Origin: Leptospira paudalimensis
Lineage (GTDB): Bacteria > Spirochaetota > Leptospiria > Leptospirales > Leptospiraceae
Assembly: GCF_026151345.1 (NCBI RefSeq)
Contig: NZ_JAMQPR010000001.1
Location: forward strand, 2,090,676 to 2,154,675
Length of the DNA: 64,000 nucleotides
Direction of reading: 5' to 3'
Below, one piece after another: positions 55,490-63,911 of this stretch. Within the stretch, counting starts at the first letter, position 1. Every line of letters begins with the position of its first letter. The position numbers and the translations under genes were made by a program. The notes below the pieces were generated by a model. That model was not told the DNA's origin. It saw only the letters and a list, made by a program, of their open reading frames with translations, and searched no databases.

Positions 55490-56767
55490 ATGGTTTATTT
55501 TTTTTACAACATTCTATTATTCAAAATTTGGATCTTATTAAAATTCGTTTCCCTCTTCTCAAAAAAAATCCGAACTGAGATTTCCAAACGGAAACGTTCT
55601 TTGGAAACTTTGTACAAAAATCAACCCAATGGTAAAACTGTAATTTGGTTTCATTCAGCAAGTGTAGGTGAACTTGACCAAGCAAAAGCATTAGCAGAAA
55701 CCATACGCCGGCATCGGCCTGATGTGTTTATCATCCAATCCGTGTTTTCCTCTTCCGTAAAAGAATCTGCTTTTACGGACCCATTGGCAAACTGTTACTT
55801 TTATTTGCCTTTTGATTTACCGTTTGCTTATGACAAAATCTTCAAACAATTTCGACCGAAATTTTTATTCATCATGGCTTGGGATACATGGCCCAATCTT
55901 TTAAAAAAAGCAAACCTGTTTGGAACAAAATCCTACCTTTGTTGTGCAAGCCTATCATCCCAGTCTTCCAGGAAAAATCCTTTGGTTCGCCTTCTCACCA
56001 AATCTTCCTTCCAATACCTCTCTGGAATTTATCCAAGCCACCAATTGATGGCAAAAGAATTTGAAGGTTTGGTCTCATCAAATTCTGACTTTTTAGTTTT
56101 AGGAGACACTAGGTTTGAATCGGTTTGGAATAAATTGGAAACAAAATCTCCAAATCCAATGTTTACAAACTTTGTGCAAAAACAAAAAGAGTATCTTATC
56201 ACAAATAAACCAGTGATCCTTGGTTCCACATATCCAATCTGTGAGTCATATTTTTTAAACTATTTAGAAACACATAAAGACAATCATTCCTATTGGATAT
56301 TCCCACACCAATGGGAATCCAAACGGATGTTAGAATGGAAAGCTAAACTGCAACGTTATGGGTCAGTCACCATTTTTTCTGAATTAAAAGAAAATGAACC
56401 ACTTCCTAAATTTTTACTTTTTGATCTTTTGGGGATACTTGCGTTTGCGTATCGATATGCAAGTTTTGCTTACGTTGGTGGAGGATTTCACAACCGAATC
56501 CACAATACCATTGAACCTGCTGCCTTGGGCCTTCCCATCATCACAGGGCCAAGGATCCAAAACGCACCAGAAGCACTCGTTATGCAAGAATTAGGTGGTC
56601 TTTTCAAAACGGTTTCAGATGCAGATTTTGGTTCCCATTTTTATGAACTGACAAAAAACAGCGTACTTAGGGAAAAGATGGGAAGTATCAATCGAAACTT
56701 TGTTGTAGAAAATAGAGGTGCATCGGAAAAGATTTATAACCGAGTTTTTCCGTATGACAAAATCTAA
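55490..56767 (+). CDS. waaA: 3-deoxy-D-manno-octulosonic acid transferase
   Basis: A 425-aa inner-membrane-anchored glycosyltransferase that adds Kdo from CMP-Kdo to lipid IVA in LPS core synthesis. An N-terminal hydrophobic helix is followed by WFHSASVGELDQAKALAETI near residue 53 (acceptor loop with catalytic Glu), and YVGGGFHNRIHNTIEPAALG near 325 plus PIITGPRIQNAPEAL near 345, both strongly diagnostic. It starts directly after the FlaA-like stop and its end overlaps nadE by 14 bp, so the three genes appear to form one message. Confidence 0.93.
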   Translation: MVYFFYNILLFKIWILLKFVSLFSKKIRTEISKRKRSLETLYKNQPNGKTVIWFHSASVGELDQAKALAETIRRHRPDVFIIQSVFSSSVKESAFTDPLANCYFYLPFDLPFAYDKIFKQFRPKFLFIMAWDTWPNLLKKANLFGTKSYLCCASLSSQSSRKNPLVRLLTKSSFQYLSGIYPSHQLMAKEFEGLVSSNSDFLVLGDTRFESVWNKLETKSPNPMFTNFVQKQKEYLITNKPVILGSTYPICESYFLNYLETHKDNHSYWIFPHQWESKRMLEWKAKLQRYGSVTIFSELKENEPLPKFLLFDLLGILAFAYRYASFAYVGGGFHNRIHNTIEPAALGLPIITGPRIQNAPEALVMQELGGLFKTVSDADFGSHFYELTKNSVLREKMGSINRNFVVENRGASEKIYNRVFPYDKI

Positions 56768-58697
56768 AATTGCCGCTGTTTCACTCAATACAACCCCACT
56801 TGATTTTTTAGGCAATTTTGAAAGTATCGTTTCTGCCATCCAAAACAAAGAATCAGAAGATGCCGATCTCATCCTGTTTCCAGAACTTTGTATTTCAGGT
56901 TATGGTTGTGAAGATGCGTTTTACCGCCCAAGTCTTTGGGAAAAATCAATTGATGTTGTAAATAAAATCAAAACCATTTCGCCGAGACAAGTGGTAGTGG
57001 TGGGCCTTCCTGTTTTTGTAGATTCCTTTTTATACAATTGTATGGCAGTTTTGTACGATGGCAAAATCCAGGCCCTTGTACCAAAATTCAATTTAGCAAA
57101 TACAGGCGTACACTATGAACGACGTTGGTTCCACTCACCTCAATCTTTTACAAACAAACAAATAACAATTGGGAATGCAGAAATACCGTTTGGTCATTTT
57201 TTGTTTTCCATGAAAAACTTCACGTTCGCGATTGAAATTTGTGAAGACAGTTGGTCAACACTCAAACCATCTATGTTTTATAATTTATCTGGTGTAGATG
57301 TCATCCTTTCACCAGGTGCTTCCCATTTTGCGATGGGTAAACAAAATACGCGTAGGCAAATTTTTAAAGAAACAAGCCGTAACCAAAACAATTTACAAGT
57401 ATTTACCAACCTCTGTGGAAATGAATCGGGAAGGATCATCTTTGAAGGGGGGACATTCTTTTCCTCTTGTGGTTCCCTCTTAAAAGAAGGACCGAGATTA
57501 CACTTCACTCCTGTTGCCATCACAAGTGTTTCTTTCGACCCGAATGATATCAAAGCATCCAAGGCGAGGAATTTACGAGAACCAAGTCCCAATCCCAATG
57601 GAGACGAACTCACCACAATCATCTTAAAACCAAATGGACAACTTGAAAAAGAATCCCGGGTGAACTTCCAAATTTTAGACAAACGTGGGGAAGAGAAGTT
57701 AGCGGATCTGGTTTCGACAGAATCCTTAAGCCCGTTTGAAGAATTCACAAAAGCAGTTTGCCTTGGGTTATTTGATTATTTGCGAAAATCCAAAACAAAA
57801 GGGTATACCCTCTCCCTTTCTGGCGGAGCTGATAGTGCAACCTGTGCCTTACTTGTCTCCACGATGGTATCGATTGCCAAAGTAGAAAATGGTGAATCCA
57901 TTTTCACCAAACTTGGATTAGTAGAAAAAAATCTCCTAGTTACTTTGTACCAAAAAACAAAAAATAATTCACCCATCACAGAAGAAATCGCAAAAACCTT
58001 AAGTGCAGAATTGGGATGTGAATACCATTCCATATCCATTGATGAAATGGTTTCCAGTTCCGTTTCCATCATCGAATCGGTAAAAGGAACCAAACTGAAT
58101 TGGAGCGAACATGACTTAGCCTTACAAAACATCCAAGCAAGGGTTCGTTCTCCTCTCATTTGGTTACTTGCAAACTTAAATGGACATCTCCTTCTCTCCA
58201 CAGGAAATAGAAGTGAAGCTGCTGTTGGTTACACAACAATGGATGGAGATTCTTCAGGTTCCATTGCCCCACTTGCAGGTGTAAGTAAGGAATTTTTACT
58301 CGATTGGTTAGATGATATCCAAAAGGGAAACAATCGATACATCACTCCGAAACATTCCATTCAGATGTTACGCAATACAAAACCAACAGCGGAACTGAAA
58401 CCTCTCGCCGAACACCAGGAAGATGAAAAAGATCTCATGCCTTATCCCATCCTCAATTCCATTGAACGACAATTGGTGTATTTGGGAATGGACGAATCCA
58501 ATGTTTGGGAAGGTTTAAAGAGAGAATTCCCTTGGGAACGAGATAACAATTTATTCGGTTATGTCCAAAAATTCAAAAAACTATTTGGGATTTCGCAATG
58601 GAAAAGAGAAAGGTTACCTCCCTCTTTCCATTTGGATGAGTATGGACTAGATCCTAAATCCAGTTACCGGTATCCAATCCTTTCAAACGAAACTTAA
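56754..58697 (+). CDS. nadE: Glutamine-dependent NAD+ synthetase
   Basis: A 647-aa two-domain enzyme that makes NAD+ from deamido-NAD+, ATP and glutamine. Residues 1-290 are a nitrilase-type glutaminase: LFPELCISGYGCEDAF (catalytic Glu) near 45, KFNLANTGVHYERRWF (Lys) near 115, AIEICEDSWS (Cys) near 163. Residues about 330-647 are the NAD synthetase: LSLSGGADSATCALLVS PP-loop near 360, LLSTGNRSEAAVGYTTMDGD near 490 and RLPPSFHLDEYGLDPKSSYRY at the end. Start ATG 56754 (MTKSKIAAVS) overlaps waaA. Confidence 0.94.
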   Translation: MTKSKIAAVSLNTTPLDFLGNFESIVSAIQNKESEDADLILFPELCISGYGCEDAFYRPSLWEKSIDVVNKIKTISPRQVVVVGLPVFVDSFLYNCMAVLYDGKIQALVPKFNLANTGVHYERRWFHSPQSFTNKQITIGNAEIPFGHFLFSMKNFTFAIEICEDSWSTLKPSMFYNLSGVDVILSPGASHFAMGKQNTRRQIFKETSRNQNNLQVFTNLCGNESGRIIFEGGTFFSSCGSLLKEGPRLHFTPVAITSVSFDPNDIKASKARNLREPSPNPNGDELTTIILKPNGQLEKESRVNFQILDKRGEEKLADLVSTESLSPFEEFTKAVCLGLFDYLRKSKTKGYTLSLSGGADSATCALLVSTMVSIAKVENGESIFTKLGLVEKNLLVTLYQKTKNNSPITEEIAKTLSAELGCEYHSISIDEMVSSSVSIIESVKGTKLNWSEHDLALQNIQARVRSPLIWLLANLNGHLLLSTGNRSEAAVGYTTMDGDSSGSIAPLAGVSKEFLLDWLDDIQKGNNRYITPKHSIQMLRNTKPTAELKPLAEHQEDEKDLMPYPILNSIERQLVYLGMDESNVWEGLKREFPWERDNNLFGYVQKFKKLFGISQWKRERLPPSFHLDEYGLDPKSSYRYPILSNET

Positions 58698-59389
58698 TTA
58701 GGTGGTGGAAGTCCTGCTTTTGCATAAGCACTCGCTGCTTCTTTTTCGATTTGTTCGTTTTGGAATTGGATGTTTTTTAAGATTTCTTGGAACTTTTTGT
58801 CCATTTCAGGATCATCCCCACCTTGTGATTCGATGAGATAATTAATGATTTCAAGTCGATCCTTTCCTTGTTTTCGAACATGACTGTAATACGTTGTTAA
58901 ATCAGAAGCATTGGCATTGCCACCAAACACAGAGTTTGTGGCTCGAGTGAGTTTTTGATTGAACTCGGATTGTTTTTTCTTTTCTTCTGCAGTCATTCGT
59001 TTTGGAATGAGGTCATTGTCTGGAAATTGTTCTCTTAATTCCTCAAAGGCTTGCATTGCCTCGGGAGGGTAAGGTTTTCCTGTTTGTGGGTTAATCGGAA
59101 TTTCACCTGATTCCCCCGCCGCAATGTTAGGGTCGTCTTCATACCGCATCCCACCTGCATTGTAATAGTCGGAATCGAAGATGGAACCTGCTTCTTCCCC
59201 ACGAACCCCGAGTCGGTTTGTGCCTTTGGGGTTGTTCGAACCACCACCAAATAAAGCTAGGGCCTGCGAACTTCTTTCTTTTTTACGACGGATCTCATCT
59301 TCATCCTCACCACCGAGCATAAGGAGGATGAGAAAAAAAAGCCCAATGAGGGAAATGGAGACAAACAGTAATTTTTTTTGGATTCCCAT
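58694..59389 (-). CDS. Single-pass membrane protein, unknown
   Basis: A 231-aa protein with one N-terminal hydrophobic helix (LLFVSISLIGLFFLILLML) followed by GGEDEDEIRRKKERSSQAL. The middle is Gly/Asn-rich (FGGGSNNPKGTNRLG) with a proline-rich ESGEIPINPQTGKPYPPEAM, and the C-terminal half is charged and helical. Not recognised. It converges with nadE and overlaps its end by 4 bp, and is divergent from the next lipoprotein gene. Confidence 0.72.
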   Translation of the reverse strand: MGIQKKLLFVSISLIGLFFLILLMLGGEDEDEIRRKKERSSQALALFGGGSNNPKGTNRLGVRGEEAGSIFDSDYYNAGGMRYEDDPNIAAGESGEIPINPQTGKPYPPEAMQAFEELREQFPDNDLIPKRMTAEEKKKQSEFNQKLTRATNSVFGGNANASDLTTYYSHVRKQGKDRLEIINYLIESQGGDDPEMDKKFQEILKNIQFQNEQIEKEAASAYAKAGLPPPN

Positions 59390-59431
59390 AGATTGAATTC
59401 CTGAAAACTTGGAAGGGAAACGAGAAATAGA

Positions 59432-60172
59432 ATGCGTTTTCCCTCTTTACATCCAATTTACTATATCTGCGTATCTTTTCTCTCTTTTTTTCATTGTGGA
59501 GTGAACACAGACACCCCGGTAGCCCCATTTGTATTTTTGGTGCCACCCAATGTCCCCCAACTCCTTTCCGTAGTCGCAGTGAATAGTAACATCACAAACG
59601 ACTTCCAAACGGATATTCTCAATTATAATGCTGACCCAAGACCTGAATACATTCTGAAATACTATGTAACAAACAGAGAACCACAGTTTGTTGGCTATAA
59701 TTTGTATGTGACAACCGCATTCCCTGGGATCATCCAAACTGTTCAAGGAGAATGGTTAGAAGATGGGGTTCAACCTAGTTTCCCCCATTTGCCATATGAA
59801 GCATCGACTTCTTCGAGTCGGATCATGGTCAAACGGATTCGGTTTGCCGTGCCACCTCCTGGTACTGAATTTTTCCAAAAATGCCAAATCTACAACTTCA
59901 CCATACGTGCCATGCTGACAGGAGGACTCATTTCCAACCCATCAGCTGCAGTGAGCACTTGTGCCATTCCCAACCGAGTGAATGACATCCAAACTCTTTG
60001 TTCTGTTGGTGTAGGTTGTAATACCACTACTTGTTCCAACCCTGCTTGTACGACTCCATCTTCTTGTGCATTAGGAACTGCCTGTAACCCTTGCACCAAG
60101 GGGAATAATGAATTGGGTTGTACTTGTCCTGCGGGACAATCTCCTCCTGGGTGCCAATACGTTGGCCCATAA
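59432..60172 (+). CDS. Putative lipoprotein with Cys-rich C-terminal tail
   Basis: A 246-aa exported protein with a lipobox-like end of signal peptide (FLSFFHC). Residues about 25-190 may be a fibronectin-like beta domain (NYNADPRPEYILKYYVTNRE; FVGYNLYVTTAFPG). The last 55 residues contain twelve cysteines in short CN/CT/CS units (CNTTTCSNPACTTPSSC, CNPCTKGNNELGCTCPAGQ), ending in a short EGF-like string. Function unknown. The 3' end overlaps rsmI by 11 bp. Confidence 0.72.
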   Translation: MRFPSLHPIYYICVSFLSFFHCGVNTDTPVAPFVFLVPPNVPQLLSVVAVNSNITNDFQTDILNYNADPRPEYILKYYVTNREPQFVGYNLYVTTAFPGIIQTVQGEWLEDGVQPSFPHLPYEASTSSSRIMVKRIRFAVPPPGTEFFQKCQIYNFTIRAMLTGGLISNPSAAVSTCAIPNRVNDIQTLCSVGVGCNTTTCSNPACTTPSSCALGTACNPCTKGNNELGCTCPAGQSPPGCQYVGP

Positions 60173-60884
60173 ACGCGAATCCGGAAATTTATATGTAGTG
60201 GCAACTCCCATTGGGAATATGGGAGACATCACCCTCCGTGCCATTGAAATTTTAAAAGAAGTGGAACTTGTGCTTTGTGAATCCACAAAGGAAACCAAAT
60301 CTCTCTTCCACAAACTTGGGATTATGACTCCAGTCCTTGCCCTTTACAAAGACCATTCCGAATCCCCTTACGCCAATGTCCTCGACCAATTGAAAAAAGG
60401 AAAATCCATGGCTCTTGTTTCCGATGCAGGAACCCCTGGTGTATCCGATCCAGGGAGCCAAATGGTCCGAACCGCCAGGGAAAATGGAATTCCCATCATC
60501 CCCGTCCCAGGCGCATCCGCCTTAACCGCATTACTTTCAGTTTCTGGGTTCCAAGTGAATCCTACTTATTTTTTAGGATTTCTCTCTGAAAAACCGAGTA
60601 AAAAACGCCGAGAATTAGAGAAGGCAAAGGAAATCGAAGGACTGATCGTCTTCTATGAATCTGTCCACAAACTCCCAAGGTTGTATCCTCTCCTCGAGGA
60701 ATTGTACCCTGAAACAGAGGTGCTTGTGGGAAGGGAGTTGACAAAGGCCTTCGAAGAGGTACTTTATTATGCAAATCCTAGGGAATTGGCAGAAAAACCG
60801 CCCAATGCGAAGGGAGAATTTGTATTTCTCTTAAACCATCGAAAAAAATCACTTAAGGGAAATTCAGATTCCTCCGATATGTGA
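60162..60884 (+). CDS. rsmI: 16S rRNA (cytidine1402-2'-O)-methyltransferase
   Basis: A 240-aa enzyme of the tetrapyrrole-methylase fold that methylates the 2'-O of C1402 in 16S rRNA. Signature segments: LYVVATPIGNMGDITLRAIE at residue 11, LVSDAGTPGVSDPG near 83, PIIPVPGASALTALLSVSGF near 108, and VVFYES-type IVFYESVHKLPR near 160. The TTG at 60162 places the start eight residues before GNLYVVATPIGN, as usual in the family, but overlaps the upstream gene by 11 bp and has a weak ribosome site. Confidence 0.9.
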   Translation: MAHKRESGNLYVVATPIGNMGDITLRAIEILKEVELVLCESTKETKSLFHKLGIMTPVLALYKDHSESPYANVLDQLKKGKSMALVSDAGTPGVSDPGSQMVRTARENGIPIIPVPGASALTALLSVSGFQVNPTYFLGFLSEKPSKKRRELEKAKEIEGLIVFYESVHKLPRLYPLLEELYPETEVLVGRELTKAFEEVLYYANPRELAEKPPNAKGEFVFLLNHRKKSLKGNSDSSDM

Positions 60885-60905
60885 TGTAGGAAGAGGACTA
60901 AATAT

Positions 60906-61232
60906 ATGAACATCGATAAAGTAGGTCGAGTTGGTGGTTACGGTTACGAACCAAAAAAACCACAAGGGCCAAAGGAAACGGAATCCCAAACACCGGTAGA
61001 TACAATTTCGATCTCCGATGCGGCTAAAAAAATTGCTTCGGAAGCAAAACTCCAAGCAGAAGTAAAACAAATTGCAAAACAAATTGTTCAAGCTCCTCCA
61101 GAAGAGGATCGCACTGAAAAAATCAAAGCGATCAAAGAACGATTGAAAAACGGAGATTATGACACTCTTTCACCAGAGATGTTAGATAAAATTTCCGACC
61201 AAATTGCAACGTCTTTCCTCGGACAACAGTAA
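60906..61232 (+). CDS. flgM: Anti-sigma-28 factor FlgM
   Basis: A 108-aa protein. The N-terminal half is disordered (Gly/Pro-rich, KKPQGPKETESQ) and VDTISISDAAKKIASEAKL leads into the C-terminal sigma-binding helices, EKIKAIKERLKNGDYDTLSP and EMLDKISDQIATSFLGQ. This matches PF04316 FlgM, which holds FliA inactive until hook completion. It lies 21 bp after rsmI, and the stop codon overlaps the start of a terminator stem. Confidence 0.85.
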   Translation: MNIDKVGRVGGYGYEPKKPQGPKETESQTPVDTISISDAAKKIASEAKLQAEVKQIAKQIVQAPPEEDRTEKIKAIKERLKNGDYDTLSPEMLDKISDQIATSFLGQQ

Positions 61233-61260
61233 AAAGGACAGGTGGTGAGGGATCCTTTTT
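61230..61260 (+). terminator. Rho-independent terminator after flgM
   Basis: AAAAAGGA (61230-61237) and TCCTTTTT (61252-61259) form an 8-bp stem with a 14-nt loop, followed by a T. It begins at the flgM stop codon. The stem is A-T/T-A rich at the outside, so termination may be incomplete. Confidence 0.55.
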
Positions 61261-61316
61261 TATTGTCCTCTCCGAGGATTTCTCACGCTTCGCTTATTCA
61301 TAGTTAGGGGATCATT

Positions 61317-62483
61317 ATGCCAGTTCTCCCCGAATGGATCAATTTTCAATTCCCACCAAAAATACATTTCGAAATCGATTGTGGTTATAAACTCGGTTCC
61401 TTTGTCAAAAACATTGGATCAAGAGTTGTACTCATCACTACACAAAAAGAGTTAGAAAACTCAGAAGAACTTTCCATCATCAAATCAAGTTTAGAAAAAC
61501 ATGCAGAAGGTGTGATCATTTATGATGACATTGTTGACCGTGTTCATTTCAAAGACTTAGATACTTGTGCTCATTTTTTACGAATCTCCAATGCTGATTG
61601 TGTTGTGGCTTATGGTTCCTTTGAATCGATGAACGCAGGTAAAGCGGCATCTCTACTCGCGACAAACGACTTGTTTGCGGAAGAACTACTCGTCGGAAGA
61701 AAACAACCTAAAAAAAAGGGCTTACCTCTTGTCGTAGTTCCTACAAAACCCCTACTCGGCAATGAATGTTCTCCATTTTTTTCCATTGTAGACGACAAAG
61801 ACAAAAACAGAAAATACTTCGCTCATGAATGGGCTTTTCCAGAACTCATTGTTTCTGATCCCAAAATTGGAGCTGGTATGTCAAGTTCGGAGACGGCAAA
61901 AACTGGAATCTCCATTTTATCAGCAGCTGTGGATAGCATTCTATCGAAGTATGCAAATGAAATCACTTCTTCCACTGCGTTACGTTCGATCGAACTCATT
62001 TCTAAAAACATTGTTCCTGCCATTCGAGAACCAAGAAACTTAGGACCGAAAAACTCCATTTATGCGGCAAGTTTACTTGCAGGGATTGCTCAATCCACAA
62101 GTAGCCTCGGTTTGTGTTATGCACTTTCTTTGGCAGTCACTACTGTTACCAATTTAGATATCTTTCAAAGTATGTCGATTCTACTCCCACACGTCATGGA
62201 ATACAACCTAACTTCTTCTGCAGGTAAGTATGTAATGATCGCAAGAGCCCTTGATGAAGATGTGACGAATATCTCCGTGATTGAAGCTGCGATCAAAGCG
62301 GTGGAAGGGATCCGAAAAATTTATCTAGAGTTACGGATACCACAACGTCTCTCTGAGTATGAAGTGAAAAAAATCGACTTACCTGGGATTGCGACACTAG
62401 CTGCAACGTATTCATTTCTTGATTGTCTTCCAAGAGAACTTCCGAAAAATGAAATCGAAACCATCCTTGTGGCTGCGTTTTAG
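61317..62483 (+). CDS. Iron-ADH-fold protein lacking metal ligands
   Basis: A 388-aa protein with the overall plan of iron-containing alcohol dehydrogenases: an N-terminal dinucleotide part (VVLITTQKELENSEEL; VVAYGSFESMNAGKAASLL near 98; VVPTKPLLGNECSPFFSI near 140) and an all-helical C-terminal part (LPHVMEYNLTS near 295). The metal site is absent: the usual DALxHAxE reads SAAVDSIL and the HxxxG-type His residues are replaced (YALSLAV; TNLDIFQS). GGGSxxD is changed to YGSFESMN. It is therefore likely a non-enzymatic relative. It follows flgM and precedes a FliG-like gene. Confidence 0.75.
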   Translation: MPVLPEWINFQFPPKIHFEIDCGYKLGSFVKNIGSRVVLITTQKELENSEELSIIKSSLEKHAEGVIIYDDIVDRVHFKDLDTCAHFLRISNADCVVAYGSFESMNAGKAASLLATNDLFAEELLVGRKQPKKKGLPLVVVPTKPLLGNECSPFFSIVDDKDKNRKYFAHEWAFPELIVSDPKIGAGMSSSETAKTGISILSAAVDSILSKYANEITSSTALRSIELISKNIVPAIREPRNLGPKNSIYAASLLAGIAQSTSSLGLCYALSLAVTTVTNLDIFQSMSILLPHVMEYNLTSSAGKYVMIARALDEDVTNISVIEAAIKAVEGIRKIYLELRIPQRLSEYEVKKIDLPGIATLAATYSFLDCLPRELPKNEIETILVAAF

Positions 62484-62490
62484 GAAAATT

Positions 62491-62736
62491 TTGATCCAAC
62501 TCACAGAATTTGAACAAAGACTCTTAGAAACATTTTCCTTAAGTGATAGAGATGCAAGGCGTTTGCAAAGGGTAATCCAAGACCTTTCGATTGTAGTTGG
62601 AATGGAACACGAAGAGATCTTTGACTTTATGCGTTTTGGCGTGGATCAGGAATTGGAAATTTTGAAAAAAGATTACAACTGGGAACACTTTCGCATTCGT
62701 ATCCAAAAGAAATTAAAAAAATCCCCTCCTGTTTGA
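62491..62736 (+). CDS. Small helical protein of 81 aa, unknown
   Basis: A short protein (from TTG 62491, AGGA five bases upstream and overlapping the upstream stop area) of about 81 residues, starting with IQLTEFEQRLLETFSLSDRD and ending LKKSPPV. It is fully helical and charged. An ATG at 62449 would add 14 residues but overlap the preceding gene by 35 bp. The stop TGA overlaps the next TTG start. Not recognised. Confidence 0.65.
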   Translation: MIQLTEFEQRLLETFSLSDRDARRLQRVIQDLSIVVGMEHEEIFDFMRFGVDQELEILKKDYNWEHFRIRIQKKLKKSPPV

Positions 62737-63911
62737 TTTACCACCAAGGTTACAATTACCATTTTTATCTAGCCGATTTGGATTCGGTTGCTCGTTTTGT
62801 GACCTCCCCAGATCCCTTTTATCCAATTCCAATTAAAAAAATACCATCACTCCCTTCCGTATCCACTGATCCTATTGTATTCCCACGGTTTTTATACAAA
62901 CTTCACTATGCCCGCCAAACCTTTGAAAGGATAGCTGTCTCTACTCCACCCTACTACAATAGTCCCGACCAAAAATCTGATTTTTTCCAAAAAACAAAAC
63001 CAGGGTTTTTACCCACCAAACGTACGATTGGTGGAATGAAACAAACCAAATCGGAGTTGGTACGAAGTAAACGAGACAAGTTTAACCAAACAAAATACCT
63101 ATCTCTTCGTGACATCGTAAACCCAGAATTTAATGAATCCATGGTGCTAAAGGAAATTGATTCCTTGTATATGGACAAAAAAAGTAAACTCTACCTCAAT
63201 CGTTTGGTTGCGATCCTTTATTCGGGCACCAAAGAAGAAGAATTAAAAATTGTAACGAACCTCTTTCGGTTTGAAACAGATTTTGCATTTTTTTTAAACA
63301 AACAAATGTTTACGGTCGAGCTCATTCCCCTCATCCATGGTCCCTTTTTACAAGAGATACTACGCACACACGATGAAAGGTATTTCCATTATATTTTACC
63401 CAAACTTTCCCCACCTGTTTTAGGAGTGATTCGAAAATCGATTTCCAAAAACAAAATGAAACAAATTGAATCCGCACCAAAACTCAAACCACCAGAAGGT
63501 GAAGATTTAATTTCCATCATCGAATCAGAACTTTACAAACGATTTGCAAGGAATTTGTATTATGAAGAAGGAACCATCTTCACTTACCGAGAAGAAGGAG
63601 AAGAGATTGGAAAAGAAACGATCCTGTTTGAGGATTCCAAACGATTTGATTTTTGTGTAAATGGTGAGTTTTTAGAATTTTATGGAAAAACAAAAACCAA
63701 ACTATTTTTCAAAACCAAAGAATGGATTGATACCATGCGATTTGATTTTTTCATCACACGAAAAGAAATCGAAACGAAGGAATTCCATCGATTGCCAAAG
63801 GACCTCATCCTTGAGATTCCTTATTATGAAACAGGTTTATTCCTGATAGGATCAGGGATCACCAAACCAAAACAATGTTTTGAATTTTCACTGTTATGGT
63901 TTGATTACTGA
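62733..63911 (+). CDS. FliG-like protein with C-terminal extension
   Basis: A 392-aa protein. The middle (about 170-240) resembles the FliG middle/C-terminal helices: RFETDFAFFLNKQMFTVELI, LIHGPFLQEILRTHDERYF and LPKLSPPVLGVIRKSISKNK correspond in layout to MFVFEDIV, IQxILREVD and the NMSxRA helix. The first 170 and last 150 residues are not familiar. FliG forms the rotor switch ring of flagella. The start TTG overlaps the upstream stop (TTGA), so the two are coupled. Assignment is tentative; canonical FliG is about 340 aa. Confidence 0.5.
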   Translation: MIYHQGYNYHFYLADLDSVARFVTSPDPFYPIPIKKIPSLPSVSTDPIVFPRFLYKLHYARQTFERIAVSTPPYYNSPDQKSDFFQKTKPGFLPTKRTIGGMKQTKSELVRSKRDKFNQTKYLSLRDIVNPEFNESMVLKEIDSLYMDKKSKLYLNRLVAILYSGTKEEELKIVTNLFRFETDFAFFLNKQMFTVELIPLIHGPFLQEILRTHDERYFHYILPKLSPPVLGVIRKSISKNKMKQIESAPKLKPPEGEDLISIIESELYKRFARNLYYEEGTIFTYREEGEEIGKETILFEDSKRFDFCVNGEFLEFYGKTKTKLFFKTKEWIDTMRFDFFITRKEIETKEFHRLPKDLILEIPYYETGLFLIGSGITKPKQCFEFSLLWFDY

